A DNA stretch of 64,000 nucleotides from the NCBI GenBank assembly GCA_023078685.1, contig JALGAS010000005.1, forward strand, positions 1,984,001 to 2,048,000, given 5' to 3'. A model generated the notes under the pieces. The model did no database searches, was not told the origin of the DNA, and saw only the letters and a program-made list of their open reading frames with translations. Source of the DNA: Neopestalotiopsis rosae. Lineage: Eukaryota; Ascomycota; Sordariomycetes; Amphisphaeriales; Sporocadaceae. Both the position numbers and the translations under genes were made by a program. Below, one piece after another: positions 1 through 12,400 of this stretch (its first letter is position 1; every line of letters starts with the position of its first letter).

Positions 1-2
1 AG

Positions 3-745
3 GGCATGTGGGACAAGATTGCTGAAAGATACCACGAACGCTATGACAAGAAGGAACGCGCAGCTTTGCAAATGCAGCTTTCACGCGCAGTGTTGAAGCT
101 GGCCATTTGGCCAGAGGATGAGGTATGTGACACTATAAACAAGACGGGTTTTCTCTTTGGCCTCAACCAATACTAACTTTGGTACAGGACCGAGCTCTCA
201 TAGAGGCGATTGAAGAATACGACAAGCGTCGCTATATCGATATACTCAAGATCATGAAGGAGAAGAAGGGCTGCCGAGTATGGGACTGGAAGCCCGAGCA
301 CATTGCCAAACGCCTGTCGGAGCTTGGCGAAGAAGAATACGATCCCGATCTCAAGCCAAAGAAGATTAGAAGAAGGCGCAAGGAGATCCAACGCGAGAAG
401 GGGCAGCCAAACCTGTGGGCAGAGCCGAGCCCCCCATCAGCCGTGTATGACGAGCGAGGTCTAAGCCTGCAAACAAGGAACAACCTGTCGCCGGAAGAGG
501 AAGAACGGTTGCTCGAAGCCTTTTTTGAACCAGAGAAAGAGTCTCCTGAAGAGAACCCCGATGCTATGGACCTTTCTGGGCCATATCCTGATTCGCGGCG
601 AGCCAGTGCCCAGCAGGATCATCACAGCGAGCGTGTGGCAAAGCATGCTTGCGATCAAATGATTGCTCAACAACACAGCGAAGCCACGCCATATTATGAC
701 AGCTCGTCTAGGGGCCAGCAAAACTATCCTCACCTGCCTGCATAG
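3..745 (+). CDS. Myb/SANT-like protein, 5'-truncated by window edge
   Basis: Only the last two exons are visible: 3-122 and 188-745, joined in phase 0 across a 65-bp intron (GTATGT donor, TACTAAC branch point at 171-177, TACAG acceptor). The visible 225 residues begin inside a helical, charged region (WDKIAERYHERYD, then a second helix set ending KRLSELGEEEYDP). Trp and acidic positions there look like fungal Myb/SANT-like or trihelix DNA-binding folds. A strongly basic patch (KPKKIRRRRKE) follows, then an acidic and Gln/Ser-rich tail with no recognisable domain. A nuclear DNA-binding role is inferred from fold resemblance and basic content only. The true start and any N-terminal domain lie to the left of the window. 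The reading frame and splice junction are well supported; the functional call is weak. Confidence 0.7.
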
Positions 746-2546
746 GCAAAAGGCGACCGTTCTTTCACTTTTCTTCTTCTTCTCTCTTTCTCTCTTGATG
801 ATACCCCAACCATTTACTATCTGTCGATCTTGAAGGAAAAGCATTTCAATCTCTCTCGGTCTAGTGGTTTTAGATTTATGCCGGCAAACGGCTTGCGCGA
901 TACCTTCTTTTTACACAATCATACCTGAGGTTTTGATCAGTCTGCATTTTGGATACTTTCGGGCATGTGGCGATTCGCAAGAATCAAGATGTTGCGCCAT
1001 GCACTTTTTTGTATATACTTAGCTCCATTCAACTTTTTCTCTTTATGTTACTTTTGGATATTCTTGGCTACAAATTTCGTACTCATTTTTGGCACATTTA
1101 CTGTAAGACATGGGTGCAGGCGGGAGTACAGGTCATGATCGGACAATGGAATACAAGTTTCTGTCAGATTTGTTGTATCAAGTTATGCTGATAAATCAAT
1201 TTCACGGCCACTTTCTGGAAACGGAAAATAAGCATTCTTTCTGACCATACTCAGATTGACACGCAAATGATAGCCAAGCCACCTTGGTAAGCCACCCCAG
1301 GAAAATGTATTTTGAACATCGTTGGATTTAGACACTGAGTCTCTTTTTCTTCGCAAAGTCCGGTTGCGGCTACGACAAAGACGTCCCAAGAGCGACGGGC
1401 CACCACGACATCACTCATAAACAGTCTATATTTATCATAAACAAAAAGAGGCACTCTGGCCGTTTACTACTGCAACTGCAAGGGAGGGGAGGGGACGCAT
1501 TTGCACTGCATAACGCGGCCTAAAAATGTTCAGAGAGAGTCTCCAGATTCAAAGTAACCATGCAGGCATCCGAGACGTGATAGGCTGCCTAGGTATGTAG
1601 AGTTTGGCTGTGCCCTCCACAAGCATACAGAGCCGATACGTACGGAGTCGTGTGTCTCCGCTTTTCAACATGATTTGTTCAATCACGTCTATCTTGCACA
1701 GAGGAAAAGCCCCATAGGGCTGGGAGTCAGTTGTGTTGAGTTTCCGGCCCCCATTTCCTCACCCCCTCCTTGTCCCATATGATATGTCCCCATGATAGGT
1801 GCGTGTATATTGATACGAAATGCGGTGTAGCGGGGAAATGGAAAGAGGAGAAAGAAGATTTGCTGTATTTCCCACACACCCTTGTGCAATTCATTCGCTA
1901 CGGAATGGAAATCTAGCCTGGGGGAGAGCAGCATCGGTGAAAGGGGAGAGGGGGGGGCCCCCTTGTCTTTTGACCCGAGAGACTGGTAAATTGCATGTCC
2001 AGGCATTCCCATTGCGACCTACCCACGCAACGATGCCTGGAGGTGAGAACAGAGAAGAAAACAAGAAAAGCGCAAAAAAAAGACAAAGCGATACCCAGAA
2101 GGTGCCCCAAGCACACCCTTTGCAATGAATTATCAAAATTTCATTGCGGGTAATAGGCGGGGTCTGACGATTCCTGCCTGCGTCGGGGTAGTTACGCAAA
2201 CAATGGAATTTGATGTACCCATTCTGTTATCCATGGGATTAAACGTTTTCATCTGGGGGAATTACGAATCTCTTGTCTAGTCTAGAGAGGTCGTATCCAG
2301 AGAAAGAAAAAAAAAGTCTGGGCTTTTTCTTCCTTGTCTCTCTCCTGCTGCTGCTACGTAGTTGAGCAAACAAGATACGGATGAAGAGAGTCAGAGAGAC
2401 AGGGGATGGTCAAAAAAAGCCGGCTTCGGAAAATCCGCTCGCGAGCACAACAGAAATCATCCCATGGGTTTCTACGGCCCTTGCCTGTTTTTCTCAAGTC
2501 TTCTTTGTCTGGTTGCGATATCTTGGATGTCAAGTGGCCTGAGGTC

Positions 2547-2561
2547 TTTTTTTTTTTTTTT
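2547..2561 (+). repeat. poly-T run (15 T)
   Basis: Uninterrupted T homopolymer in intergenic DNA. No function can be assigned. Confidence 0.9.
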
Positions 2562-5323
2562 CCCCTAGTTTCGGCGCGAAATTCAAGGTTCTGACATGGC
2601 TTACAGAAGTAAATTTTTATTTTGCTTGGGATCCTACCTAACTTTTCCCCATCCCTTGCGTTATGTTGTACTGAGTGCGGAACAGATTGCTGCCAGCAAG
2701 GGCGAGACTTTTGTGTTTTAAGTAATTACCAGGGGTTTGGATAGATAGATGGGGGAAGAGTGAGGGATTCACCTTTTTTTCTCTCTAGCTTCTTTGATGA
2801 AAGAGAGGGTCTTACTCCGGCGTAATTATTTCTCTCTCTTTCTTGCAACCATCTGCAGCAAGCGTTGCTCTCTCTTATTCCATGTCCAAAGAGAGTCGCA
2901 CCCGCTTGCTAAGCTAAACCTAGCTTCCTTTTCTATTATTGCCATGCTATTCTGTGCCTCCCCCGGGCTTTGACATTGCTAAGGTTCGATCCTCGTGGCG
3001 CAGCCGAAGGGTACAACAGAGTAGCATCTCTGCCGCGTGACTATGCACCATCCGAGCACAACATTCTTTTTTAGAAACCTACAGGATGGAATAGTTCGAA
3101 CGGGCCCTAGAAGCCGCCGAGCACCACTTCACGTCAAAATCAAACATAGCAACGTTCCCCCCAAAGAGCATAGCATTGGACTCGCTCAATCTAGTGACTG
3201 AGTAGGTTGATCCCGATTCGTTCCCTGTTTCACTGGGGGCACGCGTGCTCGCCACGGGGTTCTGAAGTTAGATAGGAATTTTGGCTAGCAAAGATAGATT
3301 GGGCTGTTAGTATCGGAACATGGCCGATGCCTAGGCTGATCTTTCTTGTCTCGCTGCTCTTATTTGGAATAAACCCCTTCACACCCGCTCGTCTCGGCAG
3401 GAGACAAAGAACTGATATTGACATAATAAGAATATGTATAACCGTGAAAACGTACAAGCATTTCATACAAGGTTCATGCCAGGCCATTCGTCTACGGAAT
3501 GATTACCGAAATTGGTCATGATGAGAAGTCGAGCTCGATTCGACTTCCGATCAGGGCTCATTCAAAGCGCGCGCCTGACAATCTGTGTACCGCCCAGACC
3601 CTGTCCACTCGAGGCGAGTTGGGTAGATTGGAAAGATACAAGCGCCAGGTCTTGGAAGATGTGCAGGGCTTCATGTACGCATTCGGTCTCGTTGGACCGC
3701 CGCTTCAAACGGGCGCCCAGGGCCAATATACTCTTTCCTAGTTCACTTTCTTGACCCCTAGATCTTTGTAGACATGGTGGAAATTCATCAAATGACGGGA
3801 TCATTTGCGGGATTGACACAGTCTCGAGGTCCTCAAAGAACCAGCAGATATAGCAAAGTGGCAGTGCTCAGCAGTGGAGAGCAGTACAGAGATACAGTGC
3901 TTGGAAAAGCCGGTGGCCGGTTTAGGATAGCAGATGTTTGTGTCCAAATCTCGCATGGTTATTGGAAGACCAGCATTGCAATGAGTTCACCCACATGCTC
4001 ATGTTTCTAAATGTTCCTTGCGTCCCTCAGATTGAGGTCCCTTGAACATGCGACTTTTTGACCTGTCTGAGGCACCCGCCCGCGTTTCCGCGTCTTATAG
4101 GATTGCCAGATATCCTAGCAGGCCAAAAAAGCTATACAGACGATGCTGATGCGTGTTGAACTTGATCAAGTTAGTAAGAAGAGGAACTTTGGGCGTGATT
4201 CGCGCAGAAGATAGCGTTGATCGAAAAATGCCCTGCTTCACACGTCAGGAGCTTTGCCAAATTGAGGCTGAGCCAGCTTCGCCCAAGATCAACGGGAGGC
4301 TCTCACTGGGTGTAGACCTGGGGCCCAACCCCATGTTGACACGGCAGAACTTTCCGTCTGTTATGACAAGTATTCTCAAGTATCAGAGGGCTGTTGGGTG
4401 GTGCTCATTGGGGACGATCCCTGCAGAGTCGGCAATATACAAGGCGGCAGAACTTTTGAGCCATGTCGCAACTCGATCCTTCTGAACAACTCCCGACTTT
4501 TCGCACAACGATATGCAAACTAGCTTATTCCCGATTGAGGTGGAGCAGGCATAAAGCGGGAAATGGCATCGATCCTTTGAGGTGACGAACATAACGGGAG
4601 CAAGGGTCGAATTGCAACCAGGTTTGGAATCCTCGGGGAAGGGGGGCCAGTTGCTGGGATCTGCCGACCTTCCTCCTAGGTCACGTACCCGCGCCTTTGA
4701 GCTCTTTCGTACGAGTCCAGACTTGTTGACGAGTGGCTGGCCATGAAGTACACAGAGAGAGATAGAGCAAAGGTCTCGCGAAGTACCCGTGTGAACGAGA
4801 GAGCCTGTCAGGTAGCACACACACAGAACGAGCCGAGCTAGTCGGTTCGCGGGCCGCAGACCGCAAAGCGCAACTCGTCACGTCACATACCGGGAGGTAT
4901 TGACGCAGGGATGGATGGAGACGCTTGTTGTAGATACACACAGTAGACTGTAGACTGGAGCTGCAAAGAGCTGTTGGTATCGCATTGGGGGCAAACAACT
5001 GACTCCACGCTTAGCTTTGCCGTTGTTGTCGAAAGTCGTGGATAACGGCGCAGCCTCGCAGACCCTCGCAGGACCCCATAGGCGACCTCTTGACGAGCGG
5101 CAAGCGCTTAATGAATTCAGGACCGCCAGCCTTGGCAAAGGATGCTACCTCGTGGCGTCAAAGGAGCATTTAGAAAGGGCAGGTGAAGTGTGATGAGTTC
5201 CTTGATCCATGATGCAATAAGCGAAATGTGTCAGCACTGTAAGTTCACACGTTACTTAGTAGTACTGTAGAGTTTCAACGCAGTGCAGCGTTCAGCGGTC
5301 AGCAGTGAGTAAGGTCAGTGCTG

Positions 5324-5398
5324 GGTAGGTAGGTAGGTAAGCAGTAGGTACCGTTGTCCCCACCCCTTTACCTTTGCTTTTTACCTTTTTACCTTTGG
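5324..5398 (+). repeat. GGTA and TTTACC-type simple repeats
   Basis: Four consecutive GGTA units at 5324-5339 are followed at 5368-5398 by three imperfect copies of TTACCTTT(G/T). Both lie about 420-490 bp upstream of the EDEM-like start codon. They may simply be low-complexity promoter DNA. Confidence 0.7.
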
Positions 5399-5814
5399 TC
5401 AACGGACAGGGGAAATCTGTCCACTCTGGGTAAATAAGGACAAGCTTAGCAACGGGCCAGCCAGTGGATAGCGCCCATCTGTTAGTGCGTACATTGTACC
5501 TACGGGGCGCTCTAGCGTTGCCGATGCGCTGCAAAATTACTTGGTACAGCGCTGATGACAGCATCAGACGGTCAGCCAAAAGTCCAGCTTGCTTGTTGTT
5601 TGCTTACCTCAACATCTGCACACCTGTGAGGTATCCAGCCGTTGCATGCTTGATACCGCCAGCCCATAGGTATCGCATTTCACATCCTGGCTGACGGGTC
5701 ATAATCTCATTAAAGCAAGCATTGCAAGTGCGGCGATCTCCCCGGTCGCCCGCCGGTCTCACGACGAGTGCCTACCTTGTTACACATGCATGCTTATACC
5801 TCTAGCTCCCGGTG

Positions 5815-8800
5815 ATGCCCTCGGCATGCGTGGCCGGCCGGAGACGTAGCCCGGCAGCGGCCGTGGTGAGAGGCACATCATTGGCACTTTGGGCCACCAC
5901 ATGTCTACTGCTGCTGCTGCCGTCATGGATCGGAGCTGTGCGGGCTATGCGCCCGGATCGAGTAGCCCAGCTGAGGCAAGAGACGGTGGACATGTTCTAT
6001 CATGGCTTTGACAACTACATGAGTATTGCATTTCCGGAAGACGAGGTAAGACGCAACCCGTACGTTTCCATATAGATGGCAAAGCCCACTCACTATTGAT
6101 ATAGCTGCGACCAATTTCTTGTACTCCTTTGACCCGCGACCGACTGAACCCACGCCATATTGAGCTCAACGACGTCCTGGGAAACTACTCCTTGACCCTG
6201 ATAGACAGCTTATCGACCCTCGCCATACTCGCCTCCGCCCCTCCGGACGATAAGCAGACTGGGCCCAAAGCTCTCGACGATTTTCAGAGAGGCGTTGCAG
6301 CATTGGTAGAACAGTACGGAGATGGGCGGCCTGGTCCCTCGGGGCAGGGTGTTCGCGAAAGAGGCTTCAATGTTGACAGCAAGGTTCAAGTCTTTGAGAC
6401 CGTCATCAGAGGGGTTGGTGGTCTGCTGAGCGCGCATCTATTCGCCGTCGGAGATCTGCCAATCTCTGGGTACAACCCAGGTAGAACCAATGACGACGTA
6501 GAGCAGCATCCTATTGTCTGGCCGAACGGGTTCAAGTACGATGGCCAGCTGCTTCGACTTGCCTTTGATCTAGCTCAACGATTGCTTCCTGCATTCTATA
6601 CTCAGACTGGCATGCCATACCCGCGGGTGAATCTGCGGCATGGAATTCCATTCTATCTGAACTCTCCGCTTCATGAGAATATTAGTCTGGACCCTGATGG
6701 TGCTTCTCAGGAGCCCCCAGAAATCACAGAGACTTGTACCGCCGGAGCTGGAAGTTTGGTGCTCGAGTTCACCGTTCTCAGTCGCCTGACTGGTGACCCA
6801 AGATTTGAGCAAGCTGCCAAGAGGGCATTCTGGTCTGTCTGGTCAAGAAGGAGCGATATTGGTCTCTTGGGCGCGGGCGTAGATGCCGAAGGTGGCCATT
6901 GGATAGGGGGCTTCTCTGGAATTGGTGCCGGCATTGACAGCTTCTTCGAGTACGCCTTGAAGACACATATCTTGCTATCCGGACACGACCTACCGAACCG
7001 TACAATGCCTACCCATATTCCCTTTGGAAGCTCGCTCGACCCCAACTCCATTTATACACCATTATCCGATGAAGACAACTCGCCAGATGCGTTTTTAGGG
7101 GCATGGCACCATGCGCATGCTGCCATCAAAAGACATTTGTATTCTGAGGTACATCATCCGCACTATATCAATGTTCATGTATCCACTGGGTCTCCTCAGG
7201 CGTATTGGATCGATAGCCTGGGCGCATATTATTCTGGCCTTTTGACTATCGCGGGTGAACTTGATGAGGCCATTGAGACGCACCTCCTATATACAGCGTT
7301 GTGGACTCGATACTCGGCCCTGCCAGAACGATGGTCAGTCCGGGACGGTAATGTTGAAGGTGGCCTCGGTTGGTGGCCTGGCCGACCCGAGTTCATCGAG
7401 TCGACTTATCACCTCTACCGTGCCACCAAGGATCCATGGTATCTCTATGCTGGAGAGATGGTCCTAAGAGACATCACTCGGCGTTGTTGGACCAAGTGTG
7501 GCTGGTCTGGACTACAAGATGTACGAACTGGAGAAAAGAGCGATCGTATGGAGAGTTTCTTCCTTGGAGAGACTGCCAAATATCTCTATCTTCTCTTTGA
7601 TTCCGATCATCCGCTGAACAAGCTAGACACACCATATGTCTTTACCACAGAGGGCCACCCGCTCATCATTCCACGGGCAAGTGGCCAGCACACGAGACGT
7701 CGGACAAGTCCTGCCGAGAGCGAAGTTCAAAGTTACGTGGAGAGCGACTTCACTTTGTCTTGCCCGGTGCCACCAGCCCTTCCGCCGCTCACTGGATCTG
7801 CAACAGCGGCTAGGCCTGACTTGTACCATGCTGCAAGTTTGATCCGTTTACATCACGTGCCCAACATGCACGCCATCTCAAGTTCAGAGTCGCGGCTTGA
7901 GAATGAGGACGCGAGGTCAAGCGGAGCCACCAGACCAAGAAGCAATCATACGCATTTCCCATGGACACTTCCCGAGTCCATGCTGCCCAGCGATGGAGTG
8001 TGTGCAGCTATTCGCCAGCAACATACATCGACAATTGAATTTCCGTCAAACACCCAGCAAGTCGTTGGAAGCGCATTCAATCTCATGTTTGGCGGACATA
8101 ATCTGGTCCGTACAGGCGAGGGCATAGCCATCAATAGTCTCAATGGCTTGAAGTTAACAATGGTGCAAGAAGAGCCACCAGACGCAAGTCATCGCATTTG
8201 GAGGGTGCAAAGCATTGGGAACCTGCCACTGGGTCGGGACGAAAAAGTCTTGATCAGCCGTGATGTTCTCACTGGCATGTCCGATCCTCTATTCCACCGC
8301 ATTAGGGATGCCGTGGTGGTTGATCTACTTCTGCAAACCCTCGTCCTCCCAGAGAAGAACGATACCGACACGGATGACTTGCAGGATTTGGCTCACCCCC
8401 AGACAACGCAATCATCAGTTGAAGTCAAGTCTGTAGGAGTTCCGAATATCTTTAGCTCCTTTCTATCACAAATCACGTCCGTATTGAAAGATCCGGTCGC
8501 CACCTACGGTCCCATACCCGCACCAAAACCAGAGTATCGATATGCAGAATTACCCGCTATAACACCAGTGGGCCTGGGAGCGGCTCCATTGCCAGATGTC
8601 GCTGAGGCGCCCAATCCTGTGCTTGGTCCCCAGATTGACTCACTCTCCTGGTCCAAGATCTATTTCGCGGACCAGGCGTGCCAAGGCAAGCTTCCCGACA
8701 AGGCGGCCAAGAGTCACCACGTCATTGTGATGCGACGCGGCGGCTGTTCATTCTCTGAGAAGCTGGCGAACATTCCCTCTTACGCCCCCAACCGAAACGC

Positions 8801-9071
8801 ATTGCAGCTCGTCGTTGTTGTCTCAGACGACGAAGAAAGTAATGAGGATGGCGAGTATGACGTGTGGAGTACGAACTTTATCCGCCCGTTGCTAGACGAA
8901 ACGCAGCGGACGCCATCGGGCATCGCCAGACATCATCCTATTGCCATGGTCATGGTGGGAGGCGGCGACCACACATATGAGGCGCTACAGGATGTCAAAA
9001 GTATAGGGCTGCGAAGGAGATACCACGTCGAGAGCCAGGGCTTAGAAGTAGGAAATCTGATTGTGTTATAG
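5815..9071 (+). CDS. EDEM/Htm1-type GH47 alpha-mannosidase-like protein with C-terminal PA domain
   Basis: Two exons, 5815-6045 and 6105-9071, joined in phase 0 (59-bp intron, GTAAGA...ATAG), give 1065 aa. The ATG at 5815 is preferred because it begins a signal peptide: basic start, then LALWATTCLLLLLPSWIGAVRA. The junction restores the GH47 motif DELRPISC, as in EDEM proteins. The GH47 domain spans about residues 50-530, with conserved blocks RPEFIESTYHLYRATKDPWY, DRMESFFLGETAKYLYLLF and FTTEGHP. A long variable region follows, then a protease-associated fold at about 915-1055 (MRRGGCSFSEKLANI). EDEM/Htm1 proteins trim mannose from misfolded glycoproteins in the ER lumen, marking them for ERAD with the Yos9/Hrd1 pathway. 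The PA domain recalls animal EDEM3. I see no C-terminal HDEL-type signal. A Golgi or ER class I mannosidase is less likely given the TEGHP motif and PA tail. Confidence 0.88.
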
Positions 9072-9427
9072 AAGAGGCTCTCTGCTTGGAATTGTAAGCG
9101 ATGCATGAGTGGCGTACGGGGAGTTGATTTAGATAAGTATATCGCTACAGCATGACTGTCAGTACTTGACATACTTTGTACTGTCAATTGAATATATGTT
9201 TCATCAGTACTTTACCATTAAAAGGCAGTAGCATGTGCAGACGAAGCATTCAGGGGCATGTTTCTTTCTCTCGTTCAGTACCCAGGTATACTATTCGGTA
9301 GAAGGTGTGACCTAAGCCAGCTGTGATCGAGCCTTGCCAATTGCAGCCAGGCGGCCGACATAATTCTCACCACACAGTCAATACCCACTTCAATACTAGA
9401 ACTTGCAAAGCGAATGACATTGGGTCA
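9072..9427. other. Intergenic spacer between EDEM-like and WDR6-like genes
   Basis: 356 bp, AT-rich, holding the 3' flank of the EDEM-like gene and the leader of the next gene on the same strand. I see no distinct motif in it. Confidence 0.5.
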
Positions 9428-12400
9428 ATGTTGAACAATCTTTCAGAGTATGATGCATATCTGCGGCGACATCTGCTCAACATGTCACCGGTCAAGCCCC
9501 CGAGTGCTGCCATGACGCAGATGCGGAGCTTACCGCACATGTCGTCGATGCGCCGGAAGTTTGTGCTCAGCCCCATAACGGCGCTGGCCTTTTACACGTC
9601 GTCGACAAACGGCAGGCTGTATCTTCTTGCCGGCGAGGATAATCACGTCAAAGTGTACGATGTGGACAAGTCCGAGTTTTGTGGCGATATTGGTCTGTTT
9701 TCGGGACAATCCGTGCACGGTATTGCTGTGAGGAAGAAGGGCCACGACAGCGGAAAAAACGACAAGCAGCAGAGAATTTTGGTCTGGGGCGGCTTTTCCG
9801 TGGCGATACTGCCGATTGATCTGGTCGAGGCCGTCATTTCTGGCAAACAGAATCTGGAATTTATTCGACCTGTGGTGGTGGAGGAAGCCTCGGATTGGAT
9901 CTTTGAGGGCATCATTTCTCCTCATGCGCCCGACGAGCTAGCGCTGCTCACGGCGCACAATGATCTGATCAAGGCGCGTTACGATGAACATTCGGGGCGA
10001 ATCATGTTCCTGGAGACTGTGTCACCGTCGCGGCCTATCCTGTACTCTGGAAACCTGTCCTGGGAAGAACCAGACTGTATCTTGGTGGCTGCTGGCACCG
10101 TTTTTGGCGAGATTGTGGTCTGGAAATACTCCACGACGCCACCAGGAAGTCAGAACTCTTCTTGTGAGATTCTTTTCATCTTCTCCGGTCATGAAGGATC
10201 TATTTTTGGTGTTCATGTTTCGCCCACTATACATTTGGAGACTGGTGAGAGTCTGCGGCTGTTGGCCAGTTGCAGTGACGACAGGACGATCCGAATCTGG
10301 GATATTACGGATCCACAGGACTTATCGAGCGGTACACGCGAGGAGTACCAACGCAAGATCTTGGCGGTTCGGCAGACGGGATTTGGAGACAGCATCGAGG
10401 AGAGCTCCACGGACGAATCCGCGGCTCGATGTCTGGCCGTGGCAATGGGTCATATCTCGCGGATATGGCAGGTCGAGTTTCCCGCGAGGCAACCACAAAT
10501 CTCAGGTTCCATTATTGAGCTCTGGTCGTTTGGTGAAGATGCGACTGCACAAAAATGGACGCTTTCATTGGGCACTTCAAGCCGTCCAACCGACGGCGGG
10601 GACAAGGCGGCTCAGGCCCCAGATATGCCCACGCGAACAAGAGGGCAACTGAGGAACGAGGCAATCTACGCCAACCATAACGGCAAGAACATTTGGTCCC
10701 ATGCCATCACGACCGACCAAGCTGGTCAACTACTGGTTGTCACTGGAGCTTCTGATGGCAAATTAGCCGTGGTTGGAAGTCGCCATAGAATCACCGAGGT
10801 AAAAACACTTCAAGACATGCCGCCAATGCCAGAGGTCGTTGAGCTCGATGAAGATTCGATTATACCTCGGGAAGAAGCAACTACCACGCCAGCAGAGAAT
10901 GGCCTGCCAGCATTGAATCCTGCACTGGATATTGTTGATGGAGACGCAAGCAAAGATTCCACCTCAAAAACGTCAAAGCCGGCCAAGAAGAAGAAAAAGG
11001 CGAAGAAGCCAGTCAAGGACTTTTTCAACAGATACGCATTATTATCCGACAATACTGTCCTTACCTCGACCAAGAATGGTCGGTTCTTTGTAGCAAATGC
11101 AGCCGAAAACTCTGCCTGGGAACAGCTATTTCTACCAAAACATCTCACAGATACCTCGTCCACGTATGCAGTCGTCAAGGGCTCATTTGATGCATCTACT
11201 GCATATGTAGGCACAGCTGAAGGCAATGTCTTTGTGTATCGCAGTGGCGGGTCCTCCAAACTTGAGCATGTTGCCAAGGTACATGGCAAGGTTTCTGACA
11301 TATTCGCGCTGTCGCCTTCATACAACGTGAACTCCTCGGCTCAAGCAGGTGGGCAAAATGCAACTGACGAGAGAACTATCGAGCATCAAAGGTCAAGAGT
11401 GCTAGTCACCGTCCTCGGAAGCGATGGCGCCTCGCTGCTTGATTTTGACAATACGTCTGCCGCCGAAAGCCCAAAACAAGTACATATACCAGTGGACCGG
11501 CGCTTTATTGTTACATCAGCAGCAATCCACGACAGTCTAGTAATCCTAGGCTCAAGAACGGGCTACATTTCTGTACATGAATCTGCAGATGGTCAAACAT
11601 ATCAGGTGAGGGCATCCGTCGAGCCAAAGACAAACGATTGTGTCACATCCATTACCTTTCTCCCGCCAAAGGCTGGCGAAAGCTCTGTGAACTTTCTTAC
11701 CACGAGCCGGGACGGACAGTTTCGAATCTACACACTACGCAAAACCCAACAATCATGGCATGTAGCACTAATACACGAAACGTCGCCTCCGTTTGGGCCT
11801 ATCATTGAAGGGGCATCGTTGGCGCCCAGTGGTGATGACTGCGGCTTCGACTTGATTCTATATGGATTTCGCAGCACAAAATTCATCGTTTGGAACGAGA
11901 CACAACGTCGAGAAATTGCCTCGATCGAGTGCGGCGGAGGACATAGGACCTTTGTCTATGATCCCGTACAGAGCACTCTGGGCGATTTTCGACTCGTTTG
12001 GACACAAGCGTCACAACTATGTTTCTTCTCCCAAACGCATGCATCTCATCGAGCACTCAAGTCAGGAGGCCACGGCCGAGAGATCAAGGCTGTCGCTGCT
12101 TCTGGAGACCTCGTGGCCACGGCCGCCGAAGATACCACCATACGAATATGGAGCTACGCGAAAAGCCAGGGCCAGAACGCGGAAGAAGAAAAGGCATCCA
12201 TGCGTTGCCTGGCCGTGCTCGAAAGCCATACTGCCGGTATCCAGAGCATGAAGTGGCATAAGCAAAGCCACTTGTTCAGCAGCGGAGGAAACAAGGAGTT
12301 CTTCATATGGAGGCTCAACCAACTTGACTCGGCCTACCGCGGCCTGGCGGTAAAGTGCGAGGCCGTCTATCCCGACCGCGGCGACGATATCGATCTGCGC

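Larger units (their letters stand above)
746..5814. other. 5.1-kb gene-free stretch
   Basis: No reading frame here has an ATG start, length and composition typical of the neighbouring genes. It holds the pyrimidine-rich 3' flank of the Myb-like gene (TTC/TCT tract about 763-797), a purine/GC stretch near 1944-1962, a 15-T run at 2547-2561, and short GGTA and TTTACC repeats just before the EDEM gene. The last part must contain the EDEM-like gene's promoter. A non-coding transcript cannot be excluded from sequence. Confidence 0.6.

Noticed and set aside
2980..3000. GGTTCGATCC resembling a tRNA T-loop
   Set aside because: The flanking bases do not form a T stem and no anticodon or D arm could be found upstream.
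6046..6074. Shorter alternative intron in the EDEM-like gene using the TATAG at 6070-6074
   Set aside because: It would not restore the conserved DELRPISC junction, which the 59-bp intron ending at 6104 does in frame.
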